Shown piece by piece: positions 25,910 to 38,000 of a stretch of DNA of 64,000 nucleotides. Source of the stretch: Neodiprion pinetum (taxonomy: Eukaryota; Arthropoda; Insecta; Hymenoptera; Diprionidae). How positions within the stretch are numbered: position 1 is the stretch's first letter; each line of letters starts with the position of its first letter. The position numbers were made by a program, and so were the translations under genes. The DNA is taken from positions 42,839,026-42,903,025 of the forward strand of contig NC_060234.1 of the NCBI RefSeq assembly GCF_021155775.2, written 5' to 3'. Under the pieces are notes generated by a model. The model saw only the letters and a list, made by a program, of their open reading frames with translations, did not search any database and was not told the origin of the DNA.

Positions 25910-26032
25910 CTAGTTTGAGGCTGAAGGTGTCTTTGGTGCCTGGAAGGGGTTCCACTTGAGACACTCCGGATCGATTTCTTTGTAGGCGGAGCCCCGGCGT
26001 TTGACCCGTTCCTTGTAGTCGTCGATTACGTC
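25910..26032 (-). CDS. chm: KAT7/chm coding exon 13 (C-terminus and stop)
   Basis: This is 40 codons plus TAG. It begins DVIDDYKERVKRR and includes IDPECLKWNPF, which corresponds to the human KAT7 end MDPSCLKWTPPKGT. The acceptor is TTTTTAG. Confidence 0.95.
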   Translation of the reverse strand, partial: DVIDDYKERVKRRGSAYKEIDPECLKWNPFQAPKTPSASN

Positions 26033-29000
26033 CTAAAAACGATCCCAAACGCATGCGAAAATTAACAAACATGAATCTTCCGTAACAACATCTCACCGCT
26101 AATACGTTCAGGGTCTTCAATTAAGCGTTATATCACTCTTAGAGAACTTTATCGGTAAGCGATGGATCCAAAAAGCATTCGAGATACTTGATGTAACCGA
26201 GTAGCAAGAAGGCAGATCGCGCAGAGCAAATATTTACTGGAAGTAAAACGCGCTGACTCAATGTAATTATTGAAACTTTGATATTTTCCCCTGCGGAATC
26301 TCGGCGAATCATCAAACTCGAAATCCGGCGTCCCGCTCACCTGCTTCTTCAATATAATGTGTTTTCCCTTCCAATATTTCATCATTCCGAGAGCCTGCAG
26401 CGTGCTTACGATGTCGTACGAATCGATCGCCATCTCCTTGCTGATGTCTGAAACAATTTTTCTCACGAAACCATCGATCGACAAGAAACATGCTTACAAT
26501 AATCTTGTTCACGTATCTGTAAAACATGCTTTTTACCCGCTGCATAGAATATTATTGACCCAGCTTCTCTGGTGCTCTGATAATTTTATTTAGTTTTATA
26601 CCAGAAAAGGACGGTCACTAATCGATACTAAAAATTCTGAATCTCCAGGTGTTGATAATGATAGAGATATAGGTATTCGCGATTTTTCATTTGGCTCCAA
26701 ATTGAACAACCCAAAGTGCGCCGAAGTGATAATTTAGTAACTTGCTCACTTGCCTCTGTGTACTCGAGTCGATTACACGCCGATAGAATTGAATGTACCT
26801 CAATGCCGGCGAGTTTACCGTTTACAGAGGTTCGATTACCTTTTACGGATAGTTCCTTGCCGCCGAAGTTGCACAGGTATTGTAGAAGAACGTCCTTCCA
26901 ATAGCTGCGATAGGAGATCAGCCCGAGATCGGACAAAGGTTTTTCGGGGGAACCAATCTTCTTCTCGACCCTCGTGAGCAGGTAACCTATGGATTGAACA
27001 AAGATGGATCGATCAGTTTCTTCCTGCTAGGACTCACGCTGCATTCGTCAGTCCGTCGTTCTTGTTATACCGCGATGCCGTTGCATGCCTATGCGTTGAG
27101 CGTCTGGCCTAGAACGAAATTCCCGATAATCCCCAACGGGAAAACAACGTCTGTTCCAACGTCCGAATATACACTGAAATCCTATTGTGAAGCGAAGAAG
27201 ACTGCACCATCTCCCCTTGCCGTACGTTATACAACGCGATCGATAAACTCTCTCTGTGGCTTTCAGTGTAGCGGAATCATCTGCAGGATTACAACGATAA
27301 TACCTGCATCAATTCAGTAAGGCCCCAACCAGAGAAAGGGCAACTAACGATGAAATAATCAACATGATATTATACCCCGTACTGTTGGCAAAAATATGCT
27401 AATTCCAACATTCTTCGAGCGTTTCTCATGTGGTTCAATCAGAAATCAATCCGAATTAAATGTATATGAAATTGACATAAATTTATCCTCGTATTTTCTT
27501 TTTCCTTCCGAGTAGTGCTTTTGTCGTTTCAACAGCTGCCGCGATGTAGAGAATGTACTGTATTCGAATGTTCGTAAAAATCCTTGACGCGTTCGCCTAC
27601 ACATATAATTACACCGGTCAACACGAATTTTATGTCTGGGTTTTAGATGTCGAATTTTGATTTCTTCCGCTTGACTCCCAGCAAAAAAAAACGAAAAAAG
27701 ATGGTTTCATCAGATAGTTTGCTTTTGTAGAAACCAAAACGAATATCTAATTTTGAGAAAAATTACCTGTTTTCTAAAATATTCATTATAAATAACAATT
27801 AAAGAAACTTTGGTTTTGCATTTAAATCACTTTTATCTAAAAATTATATTGTTTTGGTTTTATATTACCCGAATAATTGATATCATAGATTTTCATCAGT
27901 TTTGAAATAGCACTCTCCTAGACACAAAATCAAACTTACTTTCGGAAAGTAGTAAATATTCATCTGTTTAATATCACTTGACATAACATAATCACGTACA
28001 CAAATCCCATGGACAAAATCTCTGTAGGCTTGAGTTGGGGAGATTATTAAATCGTTACTATTTCTCCCAAGACAACGAAGGTCAACTTTAAGGGGAGTGT
28101 ATATACTTTTCCCGTGCTTGATGCATGATAAATAAAAAAATAACCAACTCAACCCAGGCACAGAAATTTGTTTATTCATTTATTTTTTTTTGTTTTTGCC
28201 GAACGGTATTATTTGCCAGTTTCCGCAGTATTCAGGTGTAAAGACGGCAGTTAGTAATTTCACGGTTTCGACACAATGCTTTTTCCTAAAATTCTATTGT
28301 GCGAACCAAAGTGTAAGAGGGTTTGACCGTAGTTTTCTGGAGATAGTCAGGTTAATATATTCGCCTATACAAGCATGAGGTTAGTTTTTCGCATAGTTTG
28401 AGAAGCTTTGAGCGTCCGGCAGCTGTGCCACGCTTTGTTAAAAGTCGAAGAAGTATTGCGGACCCTTACATATGTATACCTGCAGACTGCAACTCGCCAT
28501 AGAATTATTTGTCGTTTTAGTTTTGTCTTTTTCAGAATTTGGGATGGTCAAGATATTCGCTGGATAAGGGTGAGCAAAATGAGCAGATGACGAAACTGAG
28601 CGTCCCTCAACTTGAGAAAATTTTTTCTCATCGTCATTCGTTCGCAGGTTTATCGCTACAGTATAATTAAATCCTAGTACAAATTCTTCAGCTGATATTC
28701 ATAGTTCTGTAAGGGACTGGGTGGAAACTATAGCTATACAATTGACAGTTTGGACGTACATAAAAATAGTCAGAAGAAAGAACTAGTACGTTGGTAATAC
28801 TAAAAGATGACTTGATTTTTTTTCAACATGAAGCACCTGGTTTACAATGATCCTTTTGAAGGGGATACAGTTACGACTGATTCATAGATCCAGATAATTT
28901 ATGCCTGATTTGCTCGCTTTCTCGACGAAGATACCACCTTGGTACGATGCATGGCGTTATACAAAGAAAATTGTTACGTCGTTGTGAATGACTCAATTAT

Positions 29001-32000
29001 GCACGTACATCGCACACGCACACAAGGCATCAACAACGTTGGTTACGTTACGTACAAGCACGTCAAGATCGTCACTCGACTGTATTACGAAGAAAGACCA
29101 AAGTATGACGAAGCTCATCAGCGGTTCTTACATACTTTCGAAATATGAATCGGAGAACATTCGTTGATCAACCATGATAAACGTACCTACCGAAAAGTGG
29201 GTACAACAGTCGTTGCATGTAAATATTCAGTAACCATGGCAAATGAAATGTCACGATTTTCATAACCAGCGTGATCGACAATCCGGTTACATAAAAGAAT
29301 GTTACGTACTGATCGGAGAGTATAAAACTGAAATTCTAAATAACCCAAGACTTTACAAGAAAAAACTTGTATCAATCGGACAGTGTCTAGAAAACAGGCC
29401 ATTATGCTACGTCGAAATATTACCCGTTATAATTTCTGTCATGTAATTCTATTACCGAGACCGGATTGCGCAACGATTTTGCCAGTGAAATCTCGAACCG
29501 ATTCAGATTTAGAAAGTAGCAACGTGCCATTGATCGCCTATTGAAAACGTCGTCGTTACGGGTATAAATAACATAGACCTCTCGAGATGAGGTGGTAAAT
29601 GATCGTCGCTGATCGGACCGACCGATCGGGAATAGATTGAACGCACCTTTACGTACGCAGAAATCCAATCATACATAGAGACGACGGAGCGTACGTTACA
29701 AGCATAAATGCGAGAGAGTACCTCGCCTACGTATCGCGGTTATAACGCGGAATACACGCCGGCAAGACTATCGGGTTCGTTGAACCCGTCTCTGAAAGGC
29801 AAGTTGGAGCCGCGGAGTTCCTGGCAGAGCAAACCGATTTTCCGATTATCTCCCGAACGCATTCATTACCCGCACCCCGGAGTGCCCTGCACCGGGTTAC
29901 CTCAACCTCTGACTCGGTTTTTCGCATTCTCGCTCTTCATCTCCCTCGCAGTCCGTTCAATTCGCCGAGCAGACTTTCGTGGGGTGGGGGCGAGACGCGG
30001 TGTACGGATCGAGTACGCGAGGTCACGGGAGGTCACGGGATTGCAGCCCTACGCGAGCCCGAAACCCCAAACCCCGTCCTGCAGCGTGTGCGTCCGGGCG
30101 GCGCCTGCAGGTCGATGCGGCGAGACGCCGGGCGTCGCTCTTCCCGCTAAACACTCCACACTCCACTATCCGCGGTATCCAGTATCCACCCTGCACCGGC
30201 AATCCTCCTCCTCCTCCTCCTCCTCCGCCCACACCTACACCCACACCTGCAGCCTGCCCACCCTTCGACCTACGTACGGTATCCTCGACACGCTTGCGGG
30301 GAAGAATACCTGCGCAGTAAACGCGGCACCATCGGCAGCCCGCCCCTCCCCCCGCCGAGTACAGAGACCTAGAGCCCCAAGGATCCAAGAGCCCTCTTGG
30401 CGGCGACGACCGTAAACGCGACGAGACCCGCCACCCTCTTCTCGCGTATCGCGTACACCCCGGGATAGTCTCCGCCCTCCGCCCTCGGCAAGCCTCCAGT
30501 GCCCGGTCGGCTCGGCGCCGAGGACGTGGCATCAATGAAAATGACGTCACGTGGGTGGAAAAATCCGAGCTTTTATAATTATCCAACAATTTCGTACGAG
30601 GAATCTATTTTCGATCTTTACATACGTTCTCTACAACCGTGCGATTGTACACTTGACGTTTTCAGTCACGCGATACGGTTTTTAATTTTTTTTTTTTGTT
30701 TTTTCTCTCTCTCTTTCTTTCAGCACAGGAGTGCAATTATACGTTTCCTGCATGTGTTAATCGACGCTGAATGCGAATCTGATGTCAAAAATTTAATGAA
30801 CCTAAAAAAAAAAAAAACCCTCGAGTAGGGTGAAAATGGGACGAATTATGAACATTGTTTTAGACAGTATTCTTGAATAAGATTTATATGAATATTTATT
30901 TTGAGTGAGCAATTTTTCTTTGCCCGAGAATAGGTGCAACCCCCAATACTATCTATATGTACACCTAACGAAGGTGAAAACTACCCCTATGCATTGAATT
31001 TTGTAAGTCTAGTGGCCATTCTGAGACCTCTCTTTGTCAACCAATTAATTCCAAGCCTTTGTAGTATACGTTTATTATCAAATTTCTCCTCTAACGAAAG
31101 TACGTTGTTTTTCTTTTTTACTTATATGTTCATTTATAACAATTATAAAAAATTACGGATTCACGAAAACAACCCTGATCATTACAAAGTTTGAGTTTTT
31201 TTTTTTTTACTTGAAAATATCAAAAAAAATCAAGATTTTGCTGTACATACAGAAAAAAAAAGAAAAAAAAAATTACAAAAATGAGGAAAGAAAAAAGGGG
31301 ACCACTACAGTGACTGCTGTGACTGAAAGCGTTAAGGATGTACAGGACCGACCGAGGTTACAAACGGTGACAAGATTTCAATGATTTCATGCAAGTTCCA
31401 ATGATTTCAATTGATTTCATGCGATTTCAACCAATTTCCGGTCGAATTCTAATAAATGAATTAACGTTGTTCATCAGTATTAGATGAGTATTAGATGAAT
31501 ATAGATTTTTGAGTCAAAAATTGTAAAAAGTGATTTCTTTGACGATGTTACTACAACGAAGAATTTATAATAGTTAAAATTCAATGTTTTCAGCTCCATT
31601 TTTGCTGCGACTGTACGTATGTCAAATCCTCAATTTAACTCACTCTGTAATATATTATACTCAAGTTTTACGTAATGTGGATCGATTCGGGCTGTCCGGT
31701 TGCGGATTAACAATAAGTACAATAAGACAATCATACAATGACGAGGAATTCCGAGCAAAGCCACAGAGCGCGTAAATACTTTATACAAAGCGGGGCCTTT
31801 CCCATATTTTCTCATTACACAATACAACAGCATCGAACGAAAAACTTTCCGGCTCAATTTTGCTTTCAATTTTCTATTTTAATTATAATTGAGACTTGGA
31901 TCTAAGCCCAACGCCTGAGAAACTTGGTAAAAGACGTGTATAAAAATTGAAGGCTGCTACAGTACAAGTAAGAAAGTGTTGCACTCTTGCTTCAGAAATG

Positions 32001-35000
32001 AAAAGAGGGGGGGGGGGGGGGGGCGTGGCTTTGATAAACCGTAATACAAAACGAGTGTAATAACGATAAACTTGCGGAGACGTGAGCTTGAGCGAAATTA
32101 TGGTCAGAAAAAGGACAAGGTAAAAAAGAAAAAAAGAACAAAACTAAAAATGAGTAGAAAAGAAAGTAAAGGAAAAGAATTGCTACAGGGAGTCGGTGCA
32201 CGAAGGCAAGTCTGCAGCGCATAGAGAATATAATAAGAGTTATGGAACTCACTAAAGTCGATGAGAAGGCGACCGTATCCCTGGCGCTGGTACGGTGGCA
32301 GAGTCAGGATGCAAGACACGTTGTAATTCAAAAACGAGTTCTTCTCCTGGAACAAAAAACCTGCGTGAGCATACCGCACATATACGAACGCATCAGCAGC
32401 GTCACGCCTGTATTACCGCAGCCGTAGAGTATTGTTGAATTTGTCATGATGGTTATCCTAGGTCAGGTTGAGTTAGACTTCAGCGGCTGACACTCAAGTA
32501 GGTATACGTATTTTAGTGTATATACGTACATTTATTATATATATCCTGTCGACGGTATGTACGAGATACGGTCGAAGAAAGAGGATTTATGTACACATAC
32601 CTGGTAAATCGTGGCATGCGCGGGTAGCGAATGTCAAGAGGGCGAGACAAAAATAGAGAGAAACGGATTTATTGCAAGATCTATATGTGTAATACCGCGG
32701 GTATAAGAGCTGTGGGAGACTGAAACGGTATTGCGTATTGGAATTACATACATAAATATGTATGCCTAGCTACAATTATCGTTGAAATTATTTCGTATAC
32801 ATATATACTTACAGGTATGCTACACGTGTAACAGGGAATGTGTACATGTCGGAACTGTTCAAACAGTTCCAAAGTACATTAGTAATTGATACTAAAAAAT
32901 ATCTAAACGCGGTCTAAATTATACAGTCTTCATTCGTTATATCTACTATTTGCCGTCCTAAACCCATCGTAAGAAGGAATTTTCAATGTCCTCAGTTCTC
33001 ACAGGTTTGTTGATATTTACAAAAATTACCATACACCTTCCACCTTTCCGGCGAAGGTTACGATGCGAAATTATACGCACGCATACAGATTAATGTGGGC
33101 CCGAAGGGCACCTTGAGGTGTTGCCGGTTGCTAGGACGGGGTCATAATGCCGGGGCCCGATTTTTGCCGCAGCACCGTCGGTTCGCGGAAATCCTATCTC
33201 ATCGCGATATGCACTCTCTCTCTCTCACGGATGCATCGGCTAGCGCGCACGCGCGCCTCCGCGGCACGAGGGCCGCGTGACGTCGGCGTAACAGCCAGCA
33301 TAGCGAGGACGAGGGGCCTCACCTCGCGATCAGCGGAACGAACAGGCTGTTGCCAACTGGCGATCTCACGCACATGCGCACACGTGCCGTCGCGCCGAGC
33401 TGGCCCAACCAGCCGCACCAACACGGACGTAGCTCTGCTTTACCGAGCGGGTGGGCGTCGCGTCGCGTCCCGTCGCCGAAGGACAAAGCGGCTCCTCGTC
33501 CCTGCCGCCGGTGCTGGACTAGCCTAGCTTCGCCGGCTTTGGCTTAATTCACCTTTGGTTAGGCTAGGTTGCACCAAGGCGCATTCGGCCTGCAGGCAGG
33601 GCCAGGTGTAGGGGGCCGGGGAGGGGGAGGGGTCGAGACCGGGCTGCACCGGTGGATGGAATCTGGGCCCCGCGACGTCCTTGGGCCAGTAGTCTACGTG
33701 TGCCGCGGGGCCGCTTCGGTGGCTGCCCTCTGGTCCCCCCGCTCGTCCCCCTTCTTCGTCGATCAGACGTACGAACCAAAGTCCTGCCAAGACGTCCTCG
33801 TCGTCCCACGAAGCGGGGGGAAATTAATGGATTTGGCGACGCTAGGAACTCGGCCGAGGAGGAGGAGCCTGTAGGCAACGACCGAAATATTCTCCTTTAC
33901 AGGAGGCGAAGAAGTACGGAAAGACTTCGATAATCATGGGTTCGGTGATGATAAATATCGAAAAATAAATTCCCCGCATATTCTCAAAGTTAGCGCAGTG
34001 GTGTGGATATATAATGATGAAATTTCTAGATGATACGCTCGGAGAGAGGTTTCGCAAGAATATGGTCGATTAAATCAAATTTTCAGTTTCAATTAGTCAA
34101 CCCTTTCCCTCGTCGGTTTAGTACCCACTTGGACCTCTCTGCGAAGAATTGATTTGGCAAGTACGTATACTTATTAAAACGTATCCTTCAATTTGGTTCC
34201 CAATCACTTTGGCCAAAATCATAGTTACCGTGTAATATGCACGACCATTTTCGGGCTATTCCGCACTGACAGAAATCTCCTTCAAATCGCCTGTGATCGT
34301 AATTCTTTTATTCAACGAAAGGATTCAATTATCTATCTGATTTGAAAAAGTTATACACGACTCCGCGAAACTCCTCATACATGTCTAACTTCTACAAAGT
34401 ACAGTGGATAACTTCGTGAAATTGAAGACAGTCTTGGCTGTATACATATTGCATGAAATCATTTCACACAACGATGCCAAAGATAATATGACATTATAAA
34501 TACCATTGTATGAAACAATAATTACGTGAAATCAATAAAGCTCTGACAGATTGGAACAAGGTATTCGCTGCTTCGTTGTAAACGTAATGAGAAATTTCTC
34601 CGCGGGAAATAAAATTAGGTATGTCATTTCGCAGAATAAAAGAATCACGGTTTATGAATTTTTCTTTCAAGTAAAGAATAAAGAAATACACCTCTCACTA
34701 ACAAGAGATTGCCCACAATCGCAAAGTGTGAGTATATAATTGTGCGTCGTCCCGTGATGGTCTGTGCAGGTTATAACTTGTGTTGTTAGGCGCGGGTAGC
34801 GACGCGACGCGTCGAATCAAGTCCGGGAAGAAACGGCGTCAAGATTGGAGTTTGATTGCTCGTAATTAGCAATTATGAACTTTCCGTGACTCAACCCTGC
34901 GGCAACAAGAGCGTCTGCTAATCAATTCGTCCGAGTTCGATGTACCCTACAGAACCGCGTATATTATACGTACAATAGTATGTATATATTGTATACACAC

Positions 35001-38000
35001 TTGCGTGTAATAGCCTATAGAGTTGAGACGCAGGAATACGGTGAAAATTTGTCAGTGAGTAAAAGATTAAGGCAATCGTTCGGACACAGTCCCTATATTA
35101 AGAGTTGAAAAAAAAAAAATATTCCAAGTATGGCCCCCAGCGGATAAATACCTATGTATAGTACATGCATCTACGCTTATGTGCAGTTTGTCTACCCCGC
35201 CGAGGTGTGCAACGCGGACAACCGCCGCGTCCTCATTGATTTATTTAGCCGAAGCCGAATGTTCCTCGGCTACCAGACAGCCAGCCAAGGGGTCTCCAGC
35301 TTCTGCACTGTACCTGCATGGCACTCTTGCAGCTCCGTTGCAGAAATCACTACCTTCATTCAAAATTCAAGACTCTCCCTCTTCTCCTTAGATTATTATT
35401 ACCGATCTTCGCTGCGCATTCACGATTCTACTCCGGATATGTATTACTGTAAAAAAAAAAAAAAAATTGTGGAAATTCTGTACACAGATATACTTAGGCA
35501 TGTACATGACAGGCATACATACATCTTGAGAAAACCGCACGTGGAGGTACGATAGGCGAATGCCCTGGGGTTTCGGTCATGCCGTAAAGCGGCGTTATAA
35601 GGTATATAGGTAGCTATACGGCAGGCGAATGACTTTTGTATTTTACTTGTCCCGTCTCGAAGAGAGGCGCGAGACACGAGGGGCACAAGGCCAGAGTACA
35701 GCAAGGCTGTTGAGTGGTTTATAATTATAGCCACATATTGAGAAATTTTCATTTCTCACAAGCACACATCGAAATTACAATAATTCGTATATAACATAAT
35801 GGCGGTTAAAAAATTATAAACGGATTAATTTTTACCGAATTACGTTTGTAACATTGAAAATAGCCTTACGAACAAGTATTTCGGTTGATTTCGAGACGTT
35901 TTATAGACAGACGTCCGTCAAAAAATATCCGCAGCGAAATCGATTCTCGGATGGCGATGGTATTACACGCATAATAGAAATATTTTAAGCATTTGTTACA
36001 CGTGTACCGTTAACAACGCGGAGACGGTAATTGCGACAGCATTGTCTCACGTCTGGAAGAAGAAGAAGAAGAAGAAGACGTGGGCGGCGAGGTGCAGGTC
36101 CTCGGTAGGACCTTCTGCCTTGGCGGCAGCCTCGGGGGTTCAGGCAGCTGTAGGTAGGCATGTACAATGCATACCTACATATACATACGTACATGCATAC
36201 ATAGTACCAAGAGTTAAGTTGTCGTACGTTTTAACCGGAGAGATGAGGATAAATTGATCGTACGGACGAAGCCAGAGGGATAACAGGAGAGGGAGAGAAT
36301 CGGTAAGGAAAGAGGGGATGAGTGGGGGGAGTGGCGGCAGGAGGAGCGAAAGACGAAGCGTGAACGGAGCTTAAAGGCTGCAACAGCAGAGGCCTCGGCC
36401 CGACGGTCACTCCTATATTTAGAAGCGGCGGGGTTTCCTCCTCCACTTTCCTTACGCCGAACAAAGCGTTCCTTATTACATACGGGGTGTCCGCCAAGAA
36501 TTGGCGAACCGGACCCAACCCAAGTTGCAGCTGTCCAAGCCTCACCGCCGGCGCATTTATTATCCTGCGTCGCGGCTCGAACGTTTCAGCCAAAACTATC
36601 GTCTAGAATACTGATCCGGATCTCTCAACGTCCATCCCCCTGATTCACGTACTGGAAGTGATACGACAAAATTGAAAGATAACAAAACTGAGGAGCATTT
36701 TGATGTATGGCGGGAAAAGCACTTTCATTAGCAGACGGTCTATTACGTCATGTTTTTCTAATGTCTGGAAAAAGTACAAACAACTCTCTTGCAGGTTATA
36801 ATATGTACTTTCAAATGGAAAGGAATAACCGAAGAAGATTGACCACCTTTGGAGTTGTGGATTGGCAAAATCAACTCAAAGCCTAGAATTTATCCTGCAT
36901 AGGAGTTGCTTGAATTCAAGGCATGCGGATAGTTCCAGAAGAAGAATTCGAAAAGTGAGCACGTGTGTAACTGAAACGCTTTTTTCCAGCTACTAAAGCT
37001 AGAGATTCAGTTCAGCAAATCGTTCGGATAAAACTCTGGCACAGTTGAATTCAATCGTATCTATTCCAATTTTTTTTTATAACACAATATAGTGTTTAGT
37101 TCACAAAGCGTTTTAACCCCATTTAATTCCCGTGGAAAAAAATTCTTGTATAAAAATGATTTTTTTTTTTTTGCGTAGGCATAACGAAAGATCGTGAGCC
37201 GTAAATCGAAAAAGTGTCATAATTAAAAAAGGCCGTTACAGCGAAATGCCGCATAACGAGGTATGGGCGTATAACCGTCAGAATGTTAACCCTGCACGTT
37301 AAGCCGCAGACGGATCGTAAAATCGTTTTTCTAAAGGCACGCCGGTGACAAGCGTGCTATCAATTAGAAAGATTTCGATAAAACGCAGACCGAGCTGTTT
37401 GGCCGGGTGTTCGCCGAGCCGAAATCGGAGGTTCGCGAGGCTCGTAGACGCGTATAATATACCTAAGCTACCTTATACTCCGATCATGCGGGAGCTAGAA
37501 CCTCGCCTAATTCCCGCATTCCCCCATCGGCGGGGCTCAGACGACTCGGGGGTTTGCGTCGCGCCCCCCCCCCCCCCCCCCCCCATGCCCCCGGAGGAAT
37601 GACTTCGGAGGCATATTTGGCGGGATTTGGTAGTGCGAACAGAACTCTGTCTGGCATCGATCGGTCTGACTCTGCCCTGCCGACGGCGGGGGAGCGGGAG
37701 CGACGTCGCGTCGACCGTCTGGACGAGTGGCGGAGGACGTCGAGGACGAGGAGGAGCGAACGAGCCTACCCCAACCTCCGGTGGAACGGACGGGCGGCGG
37801 GTGGGCGACTGCGTATCGTATCGACGACCTCTACGCTCTCTCTGCGTTCTGCCCGCCCCTCGCTACGTCATATCTCCTCCTGCAGAAATACCCGTTGAAA
37901 ATCATCCCCGAGGGTCTCGCTGTCGGGACGGAGTGGAGCAACTCGATCTGGCAACTCGCGTCTTCTCGCAGGTCGTACACCTACCTAGATAGATGCGAGG

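Larger units (their letters stand above)
29900..30560. promoter_or_regulatory. GC-rich candidate regulatory block inside KAT7/chm intron 10
   Basis: This CpG-rich stretch stands out against AT-rich flanks. It contains a perfect DR4 of AGGTCA half-sites (30020-30035) and an overlapping CRE/E-box TGACGTCACGTG (30542-30553). It also has a (TCC)n tract at 30202-30226. Function is inferred from motif content only. Confidence 0.4.
26987..32252 (-). other. chm: KAT7/chm intron 10 (5.3 kb) with GC-rich block
   Basis: It has no recognised coding exon. It contains AT-rich sequence at 27.3-29.6 kb, a GC-rich block at about 29.7-30.56 kb (reported separately), T/A-rich sequence at 30.66-31.3 kb, TGATTTCA-type short repeats at 31373-31437 and a 17-G run at 32007. 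ORFs of 235 and 188 codons on opposite strands overlap in the GC-rich block and look like composition effects. Confidence 0.7.

Noticed and set aside
29708..30415. 235-codon plus-strand ORF and overlapping 188-codon minus-strand ORF
   Set aside because: Both lie in the GC-rich block, overlap on opposite strands, are rich in Ser/Pro/Arg or Gly tracts from microsatellites, and show no domain or splice support.
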